The notes under the pieces: model-generated
Seen by the model: the letters and a program-made list of their open reading frames with translations, nothing else
What the model was told of the DNA's origin: nothing
Database searches by the model: none
Origin: Lewinellaceae bacterium
GTDB lineage: Bacteria; Bacteroidota; Bacteroidia; Chitinophagales; Saprospiraceae
NCBI GenBank assembly: GCA_016712415.1
Contig: JADJRC010000010.1
Coordinates: 1 to 64,000, forward strand
Length of the DNA: 64,000 nucleotides
Direction of reading: 5' to 3'
Position numbers and translations under genes: made by a program
Part shown: positions 55,904 to 64,000 of the stretch, piece by piece
Numbering within the stretch: the stretch's first letter is position 1
How the letters are laid out: each line of letters starts with the position of its first letter

Positions 55904-56123
55904 ACGGTAGACGGTGGACGGGGTTTCCACCGAAATGATTATTATTGCTTTTTTCGGGAGTGTTCAAATTGCTGTGTCAATATTCACATAAAATTTCATA
56001 GTTATTTCATTTTCATAGTTTTATTAACGTCTGGCCCGATCTCAGCCATCGGTTTTTGAACAGACTCCTTTTTTCAGACTTTCTTCCCGACTTTTCCACC
56101 GTCCACCGTCCACCGTCTACCGT
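55904..56123. repeat. inverted CCACCGT-heptamer repeats flanking 184 bp
   Basis: ACGGTAGACGGTGGACGG at 55904-55921 is the exact reverse complement of 56106-56123, and the right arm continues a tandem CCACCGT tract from about 56096. The interior is AT-rich with no gene. Resembles a small miniature element or paired heptamer tracts between iscX and the ferredoxin gene. Confidence 0.75.
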
Positions 56124-56134
56124 CCACCGTAATA

Positions 56135-56476
56135 CTAATGTTCGTGTCCAATGATCCTTTTTTGATCAGGTATTGTCACGGTTATTGCAGCATCATTGTC
56201 GAGGATGACACACTGACAACCCAAACGGCTTTCGAGGCGCGGGTTGATTGCGCGGTCAATAAAATCTTCCTCCTTGTCGGAAATCTCTTCCAGAAAATCT
56301 TCGCCTTTTTCCACATACACATGGCAGGTGGAGCAGGCACACACACCGCCACAGTTGTGGTTCAGGTGGATGTCGTACTCCTCCGTTAATTCCAGGATCG
56401 ACAAATCTTCAAAACTTCCGGTCACCGTCTTCGACGGTATGCTTTTATCTTCAAACAAAAATGTAACTGTTGCCAT
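56135..56476 (-). CDS. fdx: adrenodoxin-type 2Fe-2S ferredoxin
   Basis: Protein of 113 residues. Cluster ligands: CGGVCACSTCHVYVE gives the C-x5-C-x2-C spacing, with the fourth Cys in RLGCQCVIL. Acidic surface and the C-terminal IPDQ region are typical of ISC ferredoxins, which donate electrons during Fe-S cluster assembly. Neighbouring iscX supports that role. Confidence 0.9.
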   Translation of the reverse strand: MATVTFLFEDKSIPSKTVTGSFEDLSILELTEEYDIHLNHNCGGVCACSTCHVYVEKGEDFLEEISDKEEDFIDRAINPRLESRLGCQCVILDNDAAITVTIPDQKRIIGHEH

Positions 56477-56505
56477 ATTAATGGGTCATCGAGGCAAAAT
56501 GCGCG

Positions 56506-56513
56506 CAAATATA
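56506..56513 (-). promoter_or_regulatory. -7 element of the ferredoxin gene
   Basis: TATATTTG on the minus strand, 29 bases upstream of the start at 56476. Confidence 0.5.
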
Positions 56514-56665
56514 GAATTAGACTAATAAACAAGGTAGTCCGTGCAAGGTTTCCATATCTGCGCGGTAGGAGCTTTTCTTTTACCTGCTTCGGTGTATTTT
56601 TTCAGGATGATCGGGGAGATAAGGGGTTCCCGGGCGGTATTCCGGACTTTATGTCGAAAATTGAG

Positions 56666-56673
56666 TATTTTTG
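56666..56673 (+). promoter_or_regulatory. -7 element of the tandem AAA+ ATPase gene
   Basis: TATTTTTG; about 85 bases of leader to the ATG at 56764. Confidence 0.45.
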
Positions 56674-56763
56674 TCCACATTGTTTTCCGGCAATATGAAA
56701 AACGCCTACATTTCGCCAACGGAATAAAATTCCAGAAAAACACATTCGTTACAGCAACTACCT

Positions 56764-59412
56764 ATGCAGTTCGGTACCCATCAATCGCAACCTCCGCAGG
56801 AAAGCCCTGAATTCAAACGCTGGAAATTCCGCGAGTTGAAAATATATGCTTCCACGGAATGGCTCGCCGATAACAAGAAGAAATACAGGCAAGTATTCGA
56901 CCGGCATGAGACAACCTATATCTACGCCGAGCTTTCTTTTCACAACAAGCATTTTGATATCGAGGATTGGGAGGTGAACGTAGAACTTCGCTGCTATGCC
57001 GTCAAAAAGCAACGCAAAGAGATATGCAACCTGCCTTTTCAGCGCAAAGTAAGCAAATACGACCCCGTCGGTTATATCCGCGAAGGCTGGGGCAACAAAC
57101 AGGAGGGGGTGTTCTGGAAAAAAGGCGCCTATTACTGGGAAGCCTGGATTGAAGGTGAAAAAGTGGCCACCAAGTATTTCTACGTCGAAGATGCCGGCCG
57201 GCCACTCACCAAAACGGATAACCCATACTGCCAGATCACCTCGCTGCGTATGTACGAAGGGCCCTACGACGATACGCCGGAGTTCGAACGCCTCTACATG
57301 CGGCATTTCAACGGCGAAGAAACCCGCTACATCTACGCCGAGGTGACGCTCAAAAACGTCCTGCTCAGTAAACAATGGCAGTGTGAACTCTTTATCAAAT
57401 TCTACAATGATGCCCGCGAACTGAAAGGACAGGTTGTGCGCCTGCACCGCATGGAAAAAAGCGACGACGGCGTCAAAATAACGGCGGGCTGGGGCAGCAA
57501 CGTAAAGGGCTCCTGGCGCAACGACCGGTATACGGCTGAAATCGTATTCATGGACCAGTTGCTGGCCATCATGCCTTTTGAAGTTGGCGCAGATTGGGAG
57601 GAAGGCGTCAACGGGGTCTGGCTGCCCGACAAAGGCCAGCAGATTTTCCTCCAGCCTGAGGAGGAAGACCTGGAATCTTTCGAGGAAGTGCTGTCCAAAC
57701 TGGACGCCCTCATCGGCCTCAGCGAGATCAAAGCCAAGGTCAGGGAACATGCTCAGTACATCCAGTTCCTGCAACTCAGAAAAGAAAGAGGTTTTTCTGA
57801 ACGGGACGGCATCAACGTCCATTCCATATTTATAGGCAACCCCGGCACCGGTAAAACCACGGTTGCCAAGATGATGGGCCGCCTCTACAAAAAAATGGGC
57901 CTGCTCTCCAAAGGGCATGTGCACGAAGTGGACCGCACCGACCTTGTCGGCGAATACATCGGCCAGACGGCTCCCAAGGTGAAAGACGCCATCGAAATGG
58001 CACGCGGCGGCGTCTTGTTCATCGACGAGGCCTACGCGCTGGCGCGTTCCGCCGAAGATTCCAAGGACTTCGGCCGAGAGGTCATTGAAATCCTGGTCAA
58101 GGAATTGTCTAACGGCCCGGGCGATCTGGCCGTGATCGTGGCCGGCTATCCGAAGGAGATGAAAACCTTCCTCGACTCCAACCCGGGGCTGCGCAGCCGC
58201 TTCAAGATGACCTACGAATTCCCGGATTACCTGCCGCAGGAACTCAGCCTGATCGCCGAGTACGCGTGCCGCGAAAAGGAGGTGCTGCTGGCCAAAGAGG
58301 CGCAATTGATGGTCGATGAGTATATTACCGAAGCCTACCGGAGCCGCGACCGCGCATTCGGCAATGCCCGGTTTGTGCATGACCTGATCGACAAGGCCAA
58401 GATACAACTGGGGCTTCGGCTCATGGCCGACCCCGAAGTGCGCAATATGCCGCCGGAGGGACTGAAAGTAATCCTTCGCGAGGATGTGGAGAAGGTAAAA
58501 CTCATCCACAAGCGCCCGATGCCCAATATACCGGTCGACGAAACACTGCTGGCCAAGGCGCTGCATGAACTCGACAGCCTGATCGGCATGCAAAACATCA
58601 AAAAAGACATCCGGGAACTGGTGCACCTCGTGCGATACTACCGCGACACCGGCCGCGATGTGCTTGGCCGATTCTACCTGCATACCGTGTTCGTCGGAAA
58701 TCCCGGAACGGGAAAAACTACAGTGGCGCGTATCCTCACCAAAATATACAAGGCACTTGGCGTGCTCGAGCGCGGCCACATGCTGGAAACCGACCGCCAG
58801 GGTTTGGTCGCGGGGTTCGTCGGACAAACGGCTATAAAAACTGCCGAGCGCGTCGATGAAGCGATGGGCGGTGTCCTGTTCATCGACGAGGCATACGCGC
58901 TCACCTCAACGGGCCGCGGCTCGCAGGGCGATTTCGGCGATGAGGCAATCCAGACCATGCTGAAGCGTATGGAAGACCACCGGGGCGAGTTTTTCGTATT
59001 CGTCGCAGGCTATCCGGAGAATATGGACAACTTTCTGAAAGCCAACCCGGGCCTTGCGAGTCGATTCGACAAGGTGCTGCGCTTTGAGGACTACTCCCCT
59101 GAAGAATTGCTGGAAATTGCCCTGTACATGTTCCAGCAGGAGCACTACCGCGTGGAAGAAGACGCCCGGGAGCAACTGGGCAAGTACCTGGCTTTCCTGC
59201 ACCAGTTCCGGGACAAATATTTCGGAAACGCCCGCAGTGTGCGCCAGGTGGTGTTGGAGGCCATCAAAAACCAGAACCTGCGCGTAGCCGCGGCCAAACT
59301 CCGGGAAGACCAGGAGGTACACACCATTATGCTCGACGATGTGGCGACCTTTACGTTCGATAAAGACAAGTTGAACCTGTTCGTGCGGAAGGGTATTGGT
59401 TTTGGAAAGTAA
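56764..59412 (+). CDS. tandem AAA+ ATPase (CbbX/SpoVK-like) with duplicated N-terminal domain
   Basis: Protein of 882 residues. Two AAA+ domains: Walker A GNPGTGKTTVAKMMG at about 357 and GNPGTGKTTVARIL at about 645, each followed by Walker B VLFIDEAYAL and a sensor region. Both are of the CbxX/CfxQ type. Before them are two related N-terminal domains (about 20-135 and 150-285) sharing TTYIYAEL/TRYIYAEV and the EGWGNKQEG/AGWGSNVKG turn; I do not recognise them. No membrane segment. Stands alone in its own transcription unit. Likely an unfoldase or remodelling ATPase with an unknown target. Confidence 0.88.
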   Translation: MQFGTHQSQPPQESPEFKRWKFRELKIYASTEWLADNKKKYRQVFDRHETTYIYAELSFHNKHFDIEDWEVNVELRCYAVKKQRKEICNLPFQRKVSKYDPVGYIREGWGNKQEGVFWKKGAYYWEAWIEGEKVATKYFYVEDAGRPLTKTDNPYCQITSLRMYEGPYDDTPEFERLYMRHFNGEETRYIYAEVTLKNVLLSKQWQCELFIKFYNDARELKGQVVRLHRMEKSDDGVKITAGWGSNVKGSWRNDRYTAEIVFMDQLLAIMPFEVGADWEEGVNGVWLPDKGQQIFLQPEEEDLESFEEVLSKLDALIGLSEIKAKVREHAQYIQFLQLRKERGFSERDGINVHSIFIGNPGTGKTTVAKMMGRLYKKMGLLSKGHVHEVDRTDLVGEYIGQTAPKVKDAIEMARGGVLFIDEAYALARSAEDSKDFGREVIEILVKELSNGPGDLAVIVAGYPKEMKTFLDSNPGLRSRFKMTYEFPDYLPQELSLIAEYACREKEVLLAKEAQLMVDEYITEAYRSRDRAFGNARFVHDLIDKAKIQLGLRLMADPEVRNMPPEGLKVILREDVEKVKLIHKRPMPNIPVDETLLAKALHELDSLIGMQNIKKDIRELVHLVRYYRDTGRDVLGRFYLHTVFVGNPGTGKTTVARILTKIYKALGVLERGHMLETDRQGLVAGFVGQTAIKTAERVDEAMGGVLFIDEAYALTSTGRGSQGDFGDEAIQTMLKRMEDHRGEFFVFVAGYPENMDNFLKANPGLASRFDKVLRFEDYSPEELLEIALYMFQQEHYRVEEDAREQLGKYLAFLHQFRDKYFGNARSVRQVVLEAIKNQNLRVAAAKLREDQEVHTIMLDDVATFTFDKDKLNLFVRKGIGFGK

Positions 59413-59451
59413 GTTGAAAGGAGCATTCTAACTGGCCATGCTTTGTACCCC

Positions 59452-59591
59452 GGAATGATATTCCGGGATGCGGAATGCTATTTCGGGATGCGGAATGTTA
59501 TTTCGGGATGCGGAATGCCATTTCGGGATGCGGAATGCCATTCCGCAATACGGAATGTTATTTCGGGATACGGAATGCCATTCCGCGATAC
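59452..59591. repeat. seven 20-bp tandem repeats
   Basis: Seven consecutive units of exactly 20 bp of the form GGAATGNYATTYCGGGATRC. Each unit holds a GGAATG/ATTCC-type dyad. Lies between the ATPase gene and the FKBP gene and separates their transcription. Confidence 0.9.
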
Positions 59592-59689
59592 GCGTCCATT
59601 TCGATATTTTGAAATGGGCCCGGTGAAAGAAAATATCCCCAGAATCTTTGTGTATTTGTAACGCTACTTAAGTTGCTGATCTGGTTATT

Positions 59690-60550
59690 ATGCGAAGCAC
59701 TCTTTATTTGATAGTATTGACCCTTTTTGCTGCTTTTCCTGCCTGCAAGCAGTCTCCCAAAAGAATTACCACAGAACACGGGTACCAGTTCATCGCCTAC
59801 AGCAATAAAGGCGGACTCAAGCCGAAACCCGGCGAAAAGGTCGCCGTCAATGTGTACACCTATTTTGGCGATTCACTGGTGGGCAACACCCTGCGCGACC
59901 TGGGCGGACCAAGCATACTTACCCTGTATCCAAAGGAGAAAATGCCGGCCAACGTGCCTGCCGTGTACGATGCGACACTTCTTATGGGTGAAGGCGACAG
60001 CGCCACGGTTTACCAAAAGATTGATTCTACCATGCTGGCCAGGATTCCACAGGCATTTCAGGATTTGAAGGAAGTGCGTTTTGATGTGGTGCTCGTTGAT
60101 GTGATTAGCGCGGAGGAGGTGGAAAAAAAACGCGGGCAGGTGCGGGCGCAGGCAGCTGCTGTTACATCCGGCGTCAATAATTTTATACTTGATCTGAAAT
60201 CCGGAAAACTGAACGACAAACTGATCGCCACCGCCTCGGGACTAAAAGTCGCGATGGTGGAAAAAAATACCGGACGAACCATCAGGGATGGGGAAACCAT
60301 CTCCGTGCATTATTATGGGTGTTTTATGGATGGCAACAAGTTCGACAGTTCGTTCGACCGGGGCGATCCGATGACCTTTATTGTAGGTTCTTCCATACCC
60401 GGCTTTGATGAGGGCATCAGAATGATGAGCCGTGAAAGCAAGGCGTATTTCGTTATACCCTCGGCAATTGCATACGGAGCGGATGGCCGGCCTCCCGTTA
60501 TTCCGCCCAATACCGATCTGGTATATTATGTGGAGGTGCTGAAATTTTAG
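59690..60550 (+). CDS. FKBP-type peptidyl-prolyl isomerase lipoprotein
   Basis: Protein of 286 residues. Signal peptide with lipobox FPAC (Cys at about 19). The C-terminal 95 residues are an FKBP domain: ETISVHYYGCFMDGNKFDSS, PMTFIVGSSIPGFDEGIRMM, then YGADGRPPVIPPNTDLVYYVEVLKF. The first part (25-150) resembles a second, degenerate FKBP-like domain. Assists folding of envelope proteins. Confidence 0.9.
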   Translation: MRSTLYLIVLTLFAAFPACKQSPKRITTEHGYQFIAYSNKGGLKPKPGEKVAVNVYTYFGDSLVGNTLRDLGGPSILTLYPKEKMPANVPAVYDATLLMGEGDSATVYQKIDSTMLARIPQAFQDLKEVRFDVVLVDVISAEEVEKKRGQVRAQAAAVTSGVNNFILDLKSGKLNDKLIATASGLKVAMVEKNTGRTIRDGETISVHYYGCFMDGNKFDSSFDRGDPMTFIVGSSIPGFDEGIRMMSRESKAYFVIPSAIAYGADGRPPVIPPNTDLVYYVEVLKF

Positions 60551-60554
60551 GCGT

Positions 60555-63500
60555 CTACTGCACCTCTTTTTTCAACGCAAATACCTGTATTCTGTCGTTG
60601 TTGTTGCTCACCAGTAACAGCGCCTTTCCGCTTGCGCCATTCAGCAATTTCAGGCTGCGTGCGTCTTTGTTGGCCCAAAGTCCTGTGACGCAACCGGTCA
60701 CAGGTTTAAAATTGCCGCCACCCTGGTTGAGCAGTACCAACCCGTTGCCCGAATCGATGGGACTGGTTTCAATCTGCTGTCCGTAGTCGTTGCCGGCAAG
60801 TATGATATCCGGTTTGCCATCGGTATTCAGATCCCGAACGATAAACGCATTGATCGGCGAAATCTGGGCCATGTTGGGCAGGGGTTTCAGTACAAACTTG
60901 CCGTTCCGGTTTTCAAAATAAGCCGACTGCAGCACATTGGCATGGAAGCGCTTGGCGGTATTCAATTCGGCGCGCGGATACAGGTCTTCCATAGTTGCGT
61001 AGGCGTAGGGTTTGTTGCGGACGTATTTTTTCTTCAATACAGGCAATTGTTTCAGCATGACTTCCCGCAGTGCCAGCGGGTACTCGACCCCGTCTTTGGT
61101 GTAACCCATCAACGGATCGACACTGCCGTTGCTGTCGAAATCTTTGGTGTAGATGAACAACGGCGATTCCTCAGAGGCGGTCATACGGGTATTCAGACCG
61201 AGATTGCCGGCCATAAAGTCCATATCGCCGTCGCCGTCGAAATCCGCAACCGCCAGGCTGCGCCAGAATCCGTTGGTTTTGTCGAGGCCGAATTTGGCTG
61301 TTGCATCTCCCCAGGTCCCGCCGCTGCTTTCGAAAATGGTCAGGGGCATCCATTCGCCTGCCACCAGCATTTCCGCCCGCTTGTCGCCATTCAGGTCGGC
61401 AAAAGCGATGTCGCGTACCATACCGCAATAGGCGAAGGTGGGGGCTATTTGCGCCGCAGCATCACTGAAAACGCCCTTGTCGTTGCGCACAATATGGTTG
61501 GTCGGCGTAACCGGATAGGAGCCTGGCGTACACCAGCCGCCTATGACGAGGTCGAGATCGCCGTCCTGATCGATATCAAATGGCGTCACAACCGAGCCGC
61601 TGTCGAATATTCTGGGTACCGAGGCCGCATCGCGGGTAAAGTTGCCCTTCCCGTCGTTTTTATACAGCCTGGGTTGGTAAACCGCCTCGCCGGCCTTGGC
61701 GCTGCAACCGCCGCTGGCGACAAACAGGTCGAGGTCGCCGTCGCCGTCCGCGTCGAATAGCGCTGCGCCGGTATCTTCAAAGGCTTTATCGGTCTCCCAG
61801 GTGGGTTGCGAAGCACGGGAAAACTGTCCGTTTGGGCCCTGGATGTACAATGCACCGGCGGAGTTGGCCGCTCCGCCGACATAAAAATCTTCCAGTTTGT
61901 CGCCATTGACATCGCCTGCTGCCAGGTAAGGGCCGGGGGTCGACATGCGCCAGGGGATTAGCCGTTCGTGGTCAAAATCCTCAAAGTCGTCTTCTTTATG
62001 TACGAAATCGACGCCTGCTGATCCGGATACCTCATCAAAAAAGTCGGTTTGCGGACGGATGAGCGGTTCCAGCGCGCCGGGCTTTGCGTCGCTTATTTTG
62101 ATGGTCATCCGCTGGTTTACCGGCTGGTTGTTCAGGGTGACCATTTTGTTTCCCGGTGGGAAAAGCACTTCGATCTTGTCGATACTGGTGATGTTGCCCA
62201 GTCCAAAGTGCAGCAGCGGCTCGTTGCAGGAGTAAAAACCACGAATTGGCGTCATTTCCTTTTGCCATACACGGTCGCCCACGGTGATGCGGGCAATCGT
62301 ATTGAAGCCGGTGGGATTGCCGGGTGCGCCTTCAAAATGCAGTTCCAGCCACGCCCCTTTTTTGTTGTCGGCAGCGGTATTGCGGTATACGCTGGCCTCC
62401 ACTTCGATGTTGCTGACGATCAGGTCGAGATCGCCGTCGTTGTCCAGGTCGGCATAGGCGGCGCCGTTGGAAAAGGTTTTGTCGGTGAAGCCCCAGGCAA
62501 TCGTTTTGTTTTCAAAGGTCATGTCGCCATTGTTGCGGAACATGTAGTTGCGCAAGGGGACCGTGGGGATGAGGCTGAGGTAGTCGTATATGGTTTTGAA
62601 GTGTTTCGGGTCGATGCCGCCGTATTTTTTGTTGATGGAATCGTCGGTAAACTGCACATAATCCAGATCGGTTACGTCGCGCGGATAGCCGTTCGTGATA
62701 AACAGGTCGGCCCAGCCGTCCTGGTCGTAATCCTGCCCGAGCACACTCCAGCTCCAGTCCGTCTGGAAAATACCTGCCATGCAACCCACATCGCTGAACG
62801 TTGGCAGTGCGGACCCGAGGGTCGGGCCGTTGTTCAACTGTAGCACGTTGCGCATCATCTGCGGGTGGTAGTCGTAACTGTTGAGCGTTTTATAGCGGTC
62901 GAATTTCATGACCGTGCTCAGTTGCTTCTGGCGCTGATAGTCCTCAGCCAACATATCCAGCCCAATAAAATCGGATAGTCCGTCACCGTTGATGTCCACC
63001 GCATCGGTACCCATCGTGTGGTTCGACATGTGCCGGAAACTCTTTTTGGCCTGGTCGGTGAACGTTCCGTTCCTGTTGTTGATGTAAAAATAGTCGGGCT
63101 CGATATAGTCATTGGCGATCAGGATATCCGGATAATGGTCGCCGTTCCAGTCCTGTACCAGGGTGCTCAGTCCGAAGGCGCGATTTTCGACACCGGCCTG
63201 TTTGGTGACATCGGTAAAAGTGCCGTTGCCGTTGTTGCGGTAAAGCCGGTCCGAATCAAATTCGGTATGCGGTTTCATGTTGCGTACGATCTTGCCGTCG
63301 GGCAATTGTTGCAGGTCCATCCGGTGCGCCAGTCCGAAGTCGGTAGGGAAGTTAATCACGTACAGGTCGAGGTCGCCGTCGAGGTCGTAATCGAAGAAGT
63401 TGGCGTGGTTGCTCGGGGAGGGTCGTCGACACCGTACGCGCGCCCGCTTTCCGTGAATGAGTTGTTTTTATTGTTGATAAACAGCAAGTTGCGCCGATGG

Positions 63501-63994
63501 TCGCCTTCTTTCAGACCAGCGCGGCACACATAGATATCCGACCATCCGTCGCCGTTTGCATCGGCAATGGAAACACCCGTTTTAAAGCCCTCCGGCGCGG
63601 CCACGCCTGCCGCAGCAGTGATGTCCTCGAATTTGAGCCCGCCTTTATTCAGGAATAGTTTGCATTCGCCGGTGGTGGAAGAAAAAAACAGATCCTGAAG
63701 CCCGTCCTTGTTCACATCGATGACCCCTATACCGCCGCCGTTGTAAAAATTCGGATTCCGGACAATATTGTTGAAAAAATCCTCCTGGAACTGTGTGGCA
63801 AAATGGATGTTGCTTTCAGAAGCGGGCAGTTTCTGGAACAACGCATCGGCAGGCGCCGTGATGTTATCGTCGTCATTGCCGGAAGTTGTGCCCTCTTTTT
63901 TGCCCTGGCAGGCGAATAACAGCAGCACCATGATCAGGACGGGTATCCGGGCAATTGCACGGATTGGGGTTATGAAAATCGACGGATGCGTCAT
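60555..63994 (-). CDS. FG-GAP/ASPIC-type repeat lipoprotein (frameshifted)
   Basis: The N-terminal frame starts at 63994 with a lipoprotein signal (VLIMVLLLFAC) and breaks near 63415-63424. The other frame, FFDYDLDGDLDLYVINFPTDF onward, runs to 60555. One added base joins them into about 1146 residues. FG-GAP/VCBS calcium repeats are abundant (DVNKDGLQDLFFSS, DANGDGWSDIYV, DLDNDGDLDLIVSN, DADGDGDLDLFVASGG), with an ASPIC/UnbV-like stretch after GFYSCNEPLLHFGLG. A large outer-membrane-anchored beta-propeller protein; partner unknown. Confidence 0.88.
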
Positions 63995-64000
63995 TGTTTT

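Noticed and set aside
56758..58827. 689-residue minus-strand protein
   Set aside because: Antisense shadow of the AAA+ ATPase, which has clear Walker motifs on the other strand.

Overview
The window is a chromosomal segment of a Bacteroidota bacterium, most likely of the Saprospiria/Saprospiraceae type (inference). The evidence is several secreted proteins ending in type IX secretion (T9SS) sorting domains, one of them a gliding-motility-type C-terminal domain; a TonB-dependent receptor with a carboxypeptidase-like N-terminal domain; a LytTR regulator paired with a beta-propeller histidine kinase; and TAnnTTTG promoter elements, the Bacteroidota -7 consensus, 20-40 bases upstream of many starts.

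Region 1 (1-5.9 kb) is a plasmid backbone, either integrated or joined in assembly. It carries a Toprim/primase-like gene, a parA gene overlapping a small ribbon-helix-helix-like partner, and a RepA initiator whose 3' end runs into nine iterons, with a tenth iteron upstream of repA. It also has an excisionase-like HTH gene, two small genes in duplicated leader modules, and GCGCAAAT-type palindromes that look like partition or operator sites.

Region 2 (5.9-8.2 kb) holds a normal tRNA-Pro(TGG) with its terminator. Immediately on its 5' side is a 2-kb tandem array of 16 full-length and 2 half tRNA-Pro-like copies (period about 123-124 bp) whose anticodon arm has been replaced. The array ends near a tRNA-Ser(GCT). 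This is the most unusual feature of the window.

Region 3 (8.2-64 kb) is ordinary chromosome. It contains a TPR lipoprotein, a TonB-dependent receptor, an ECF sigma factor with a membrane partner, dnaA, an IscA-type Fe-S protein, RlpA, an FMN alpha-hydroxy-acid oxidase, a BNR/dockerin T9SS protein, a DMT transporter followed by cytochrome oxidase subunit III, and two very large adhesin-like T9SS proteins. Further on are hutI, a flippase, an M43 metalloprotease, a PLP decarboxylase, an alpha/beta hydrolase with an apparent Cys nucleophile, the LytTR/histidine kinase pair, and an MddA-like methyltransferase. Then come an amidase, fabH, a glycosyltransferase with heptamer repeats at its start codon, a maf-ubiA-kdsC-iscX run with a nearby ferredoxin, a tandem AAA+ ATPase with a duplicated N-terminal domain, an FKBP lipoprotein and an FG-GAP lipoprotein.

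Six genes are broken by single-base changes (parA, its small partner, repA, the SprB-like protein, a DUF2520-type gene and the FG-GAP protein), several at homopolymers. Residual sequencing error is at least as likely as true decay, so those genes are described as interrupted and not dismissed.
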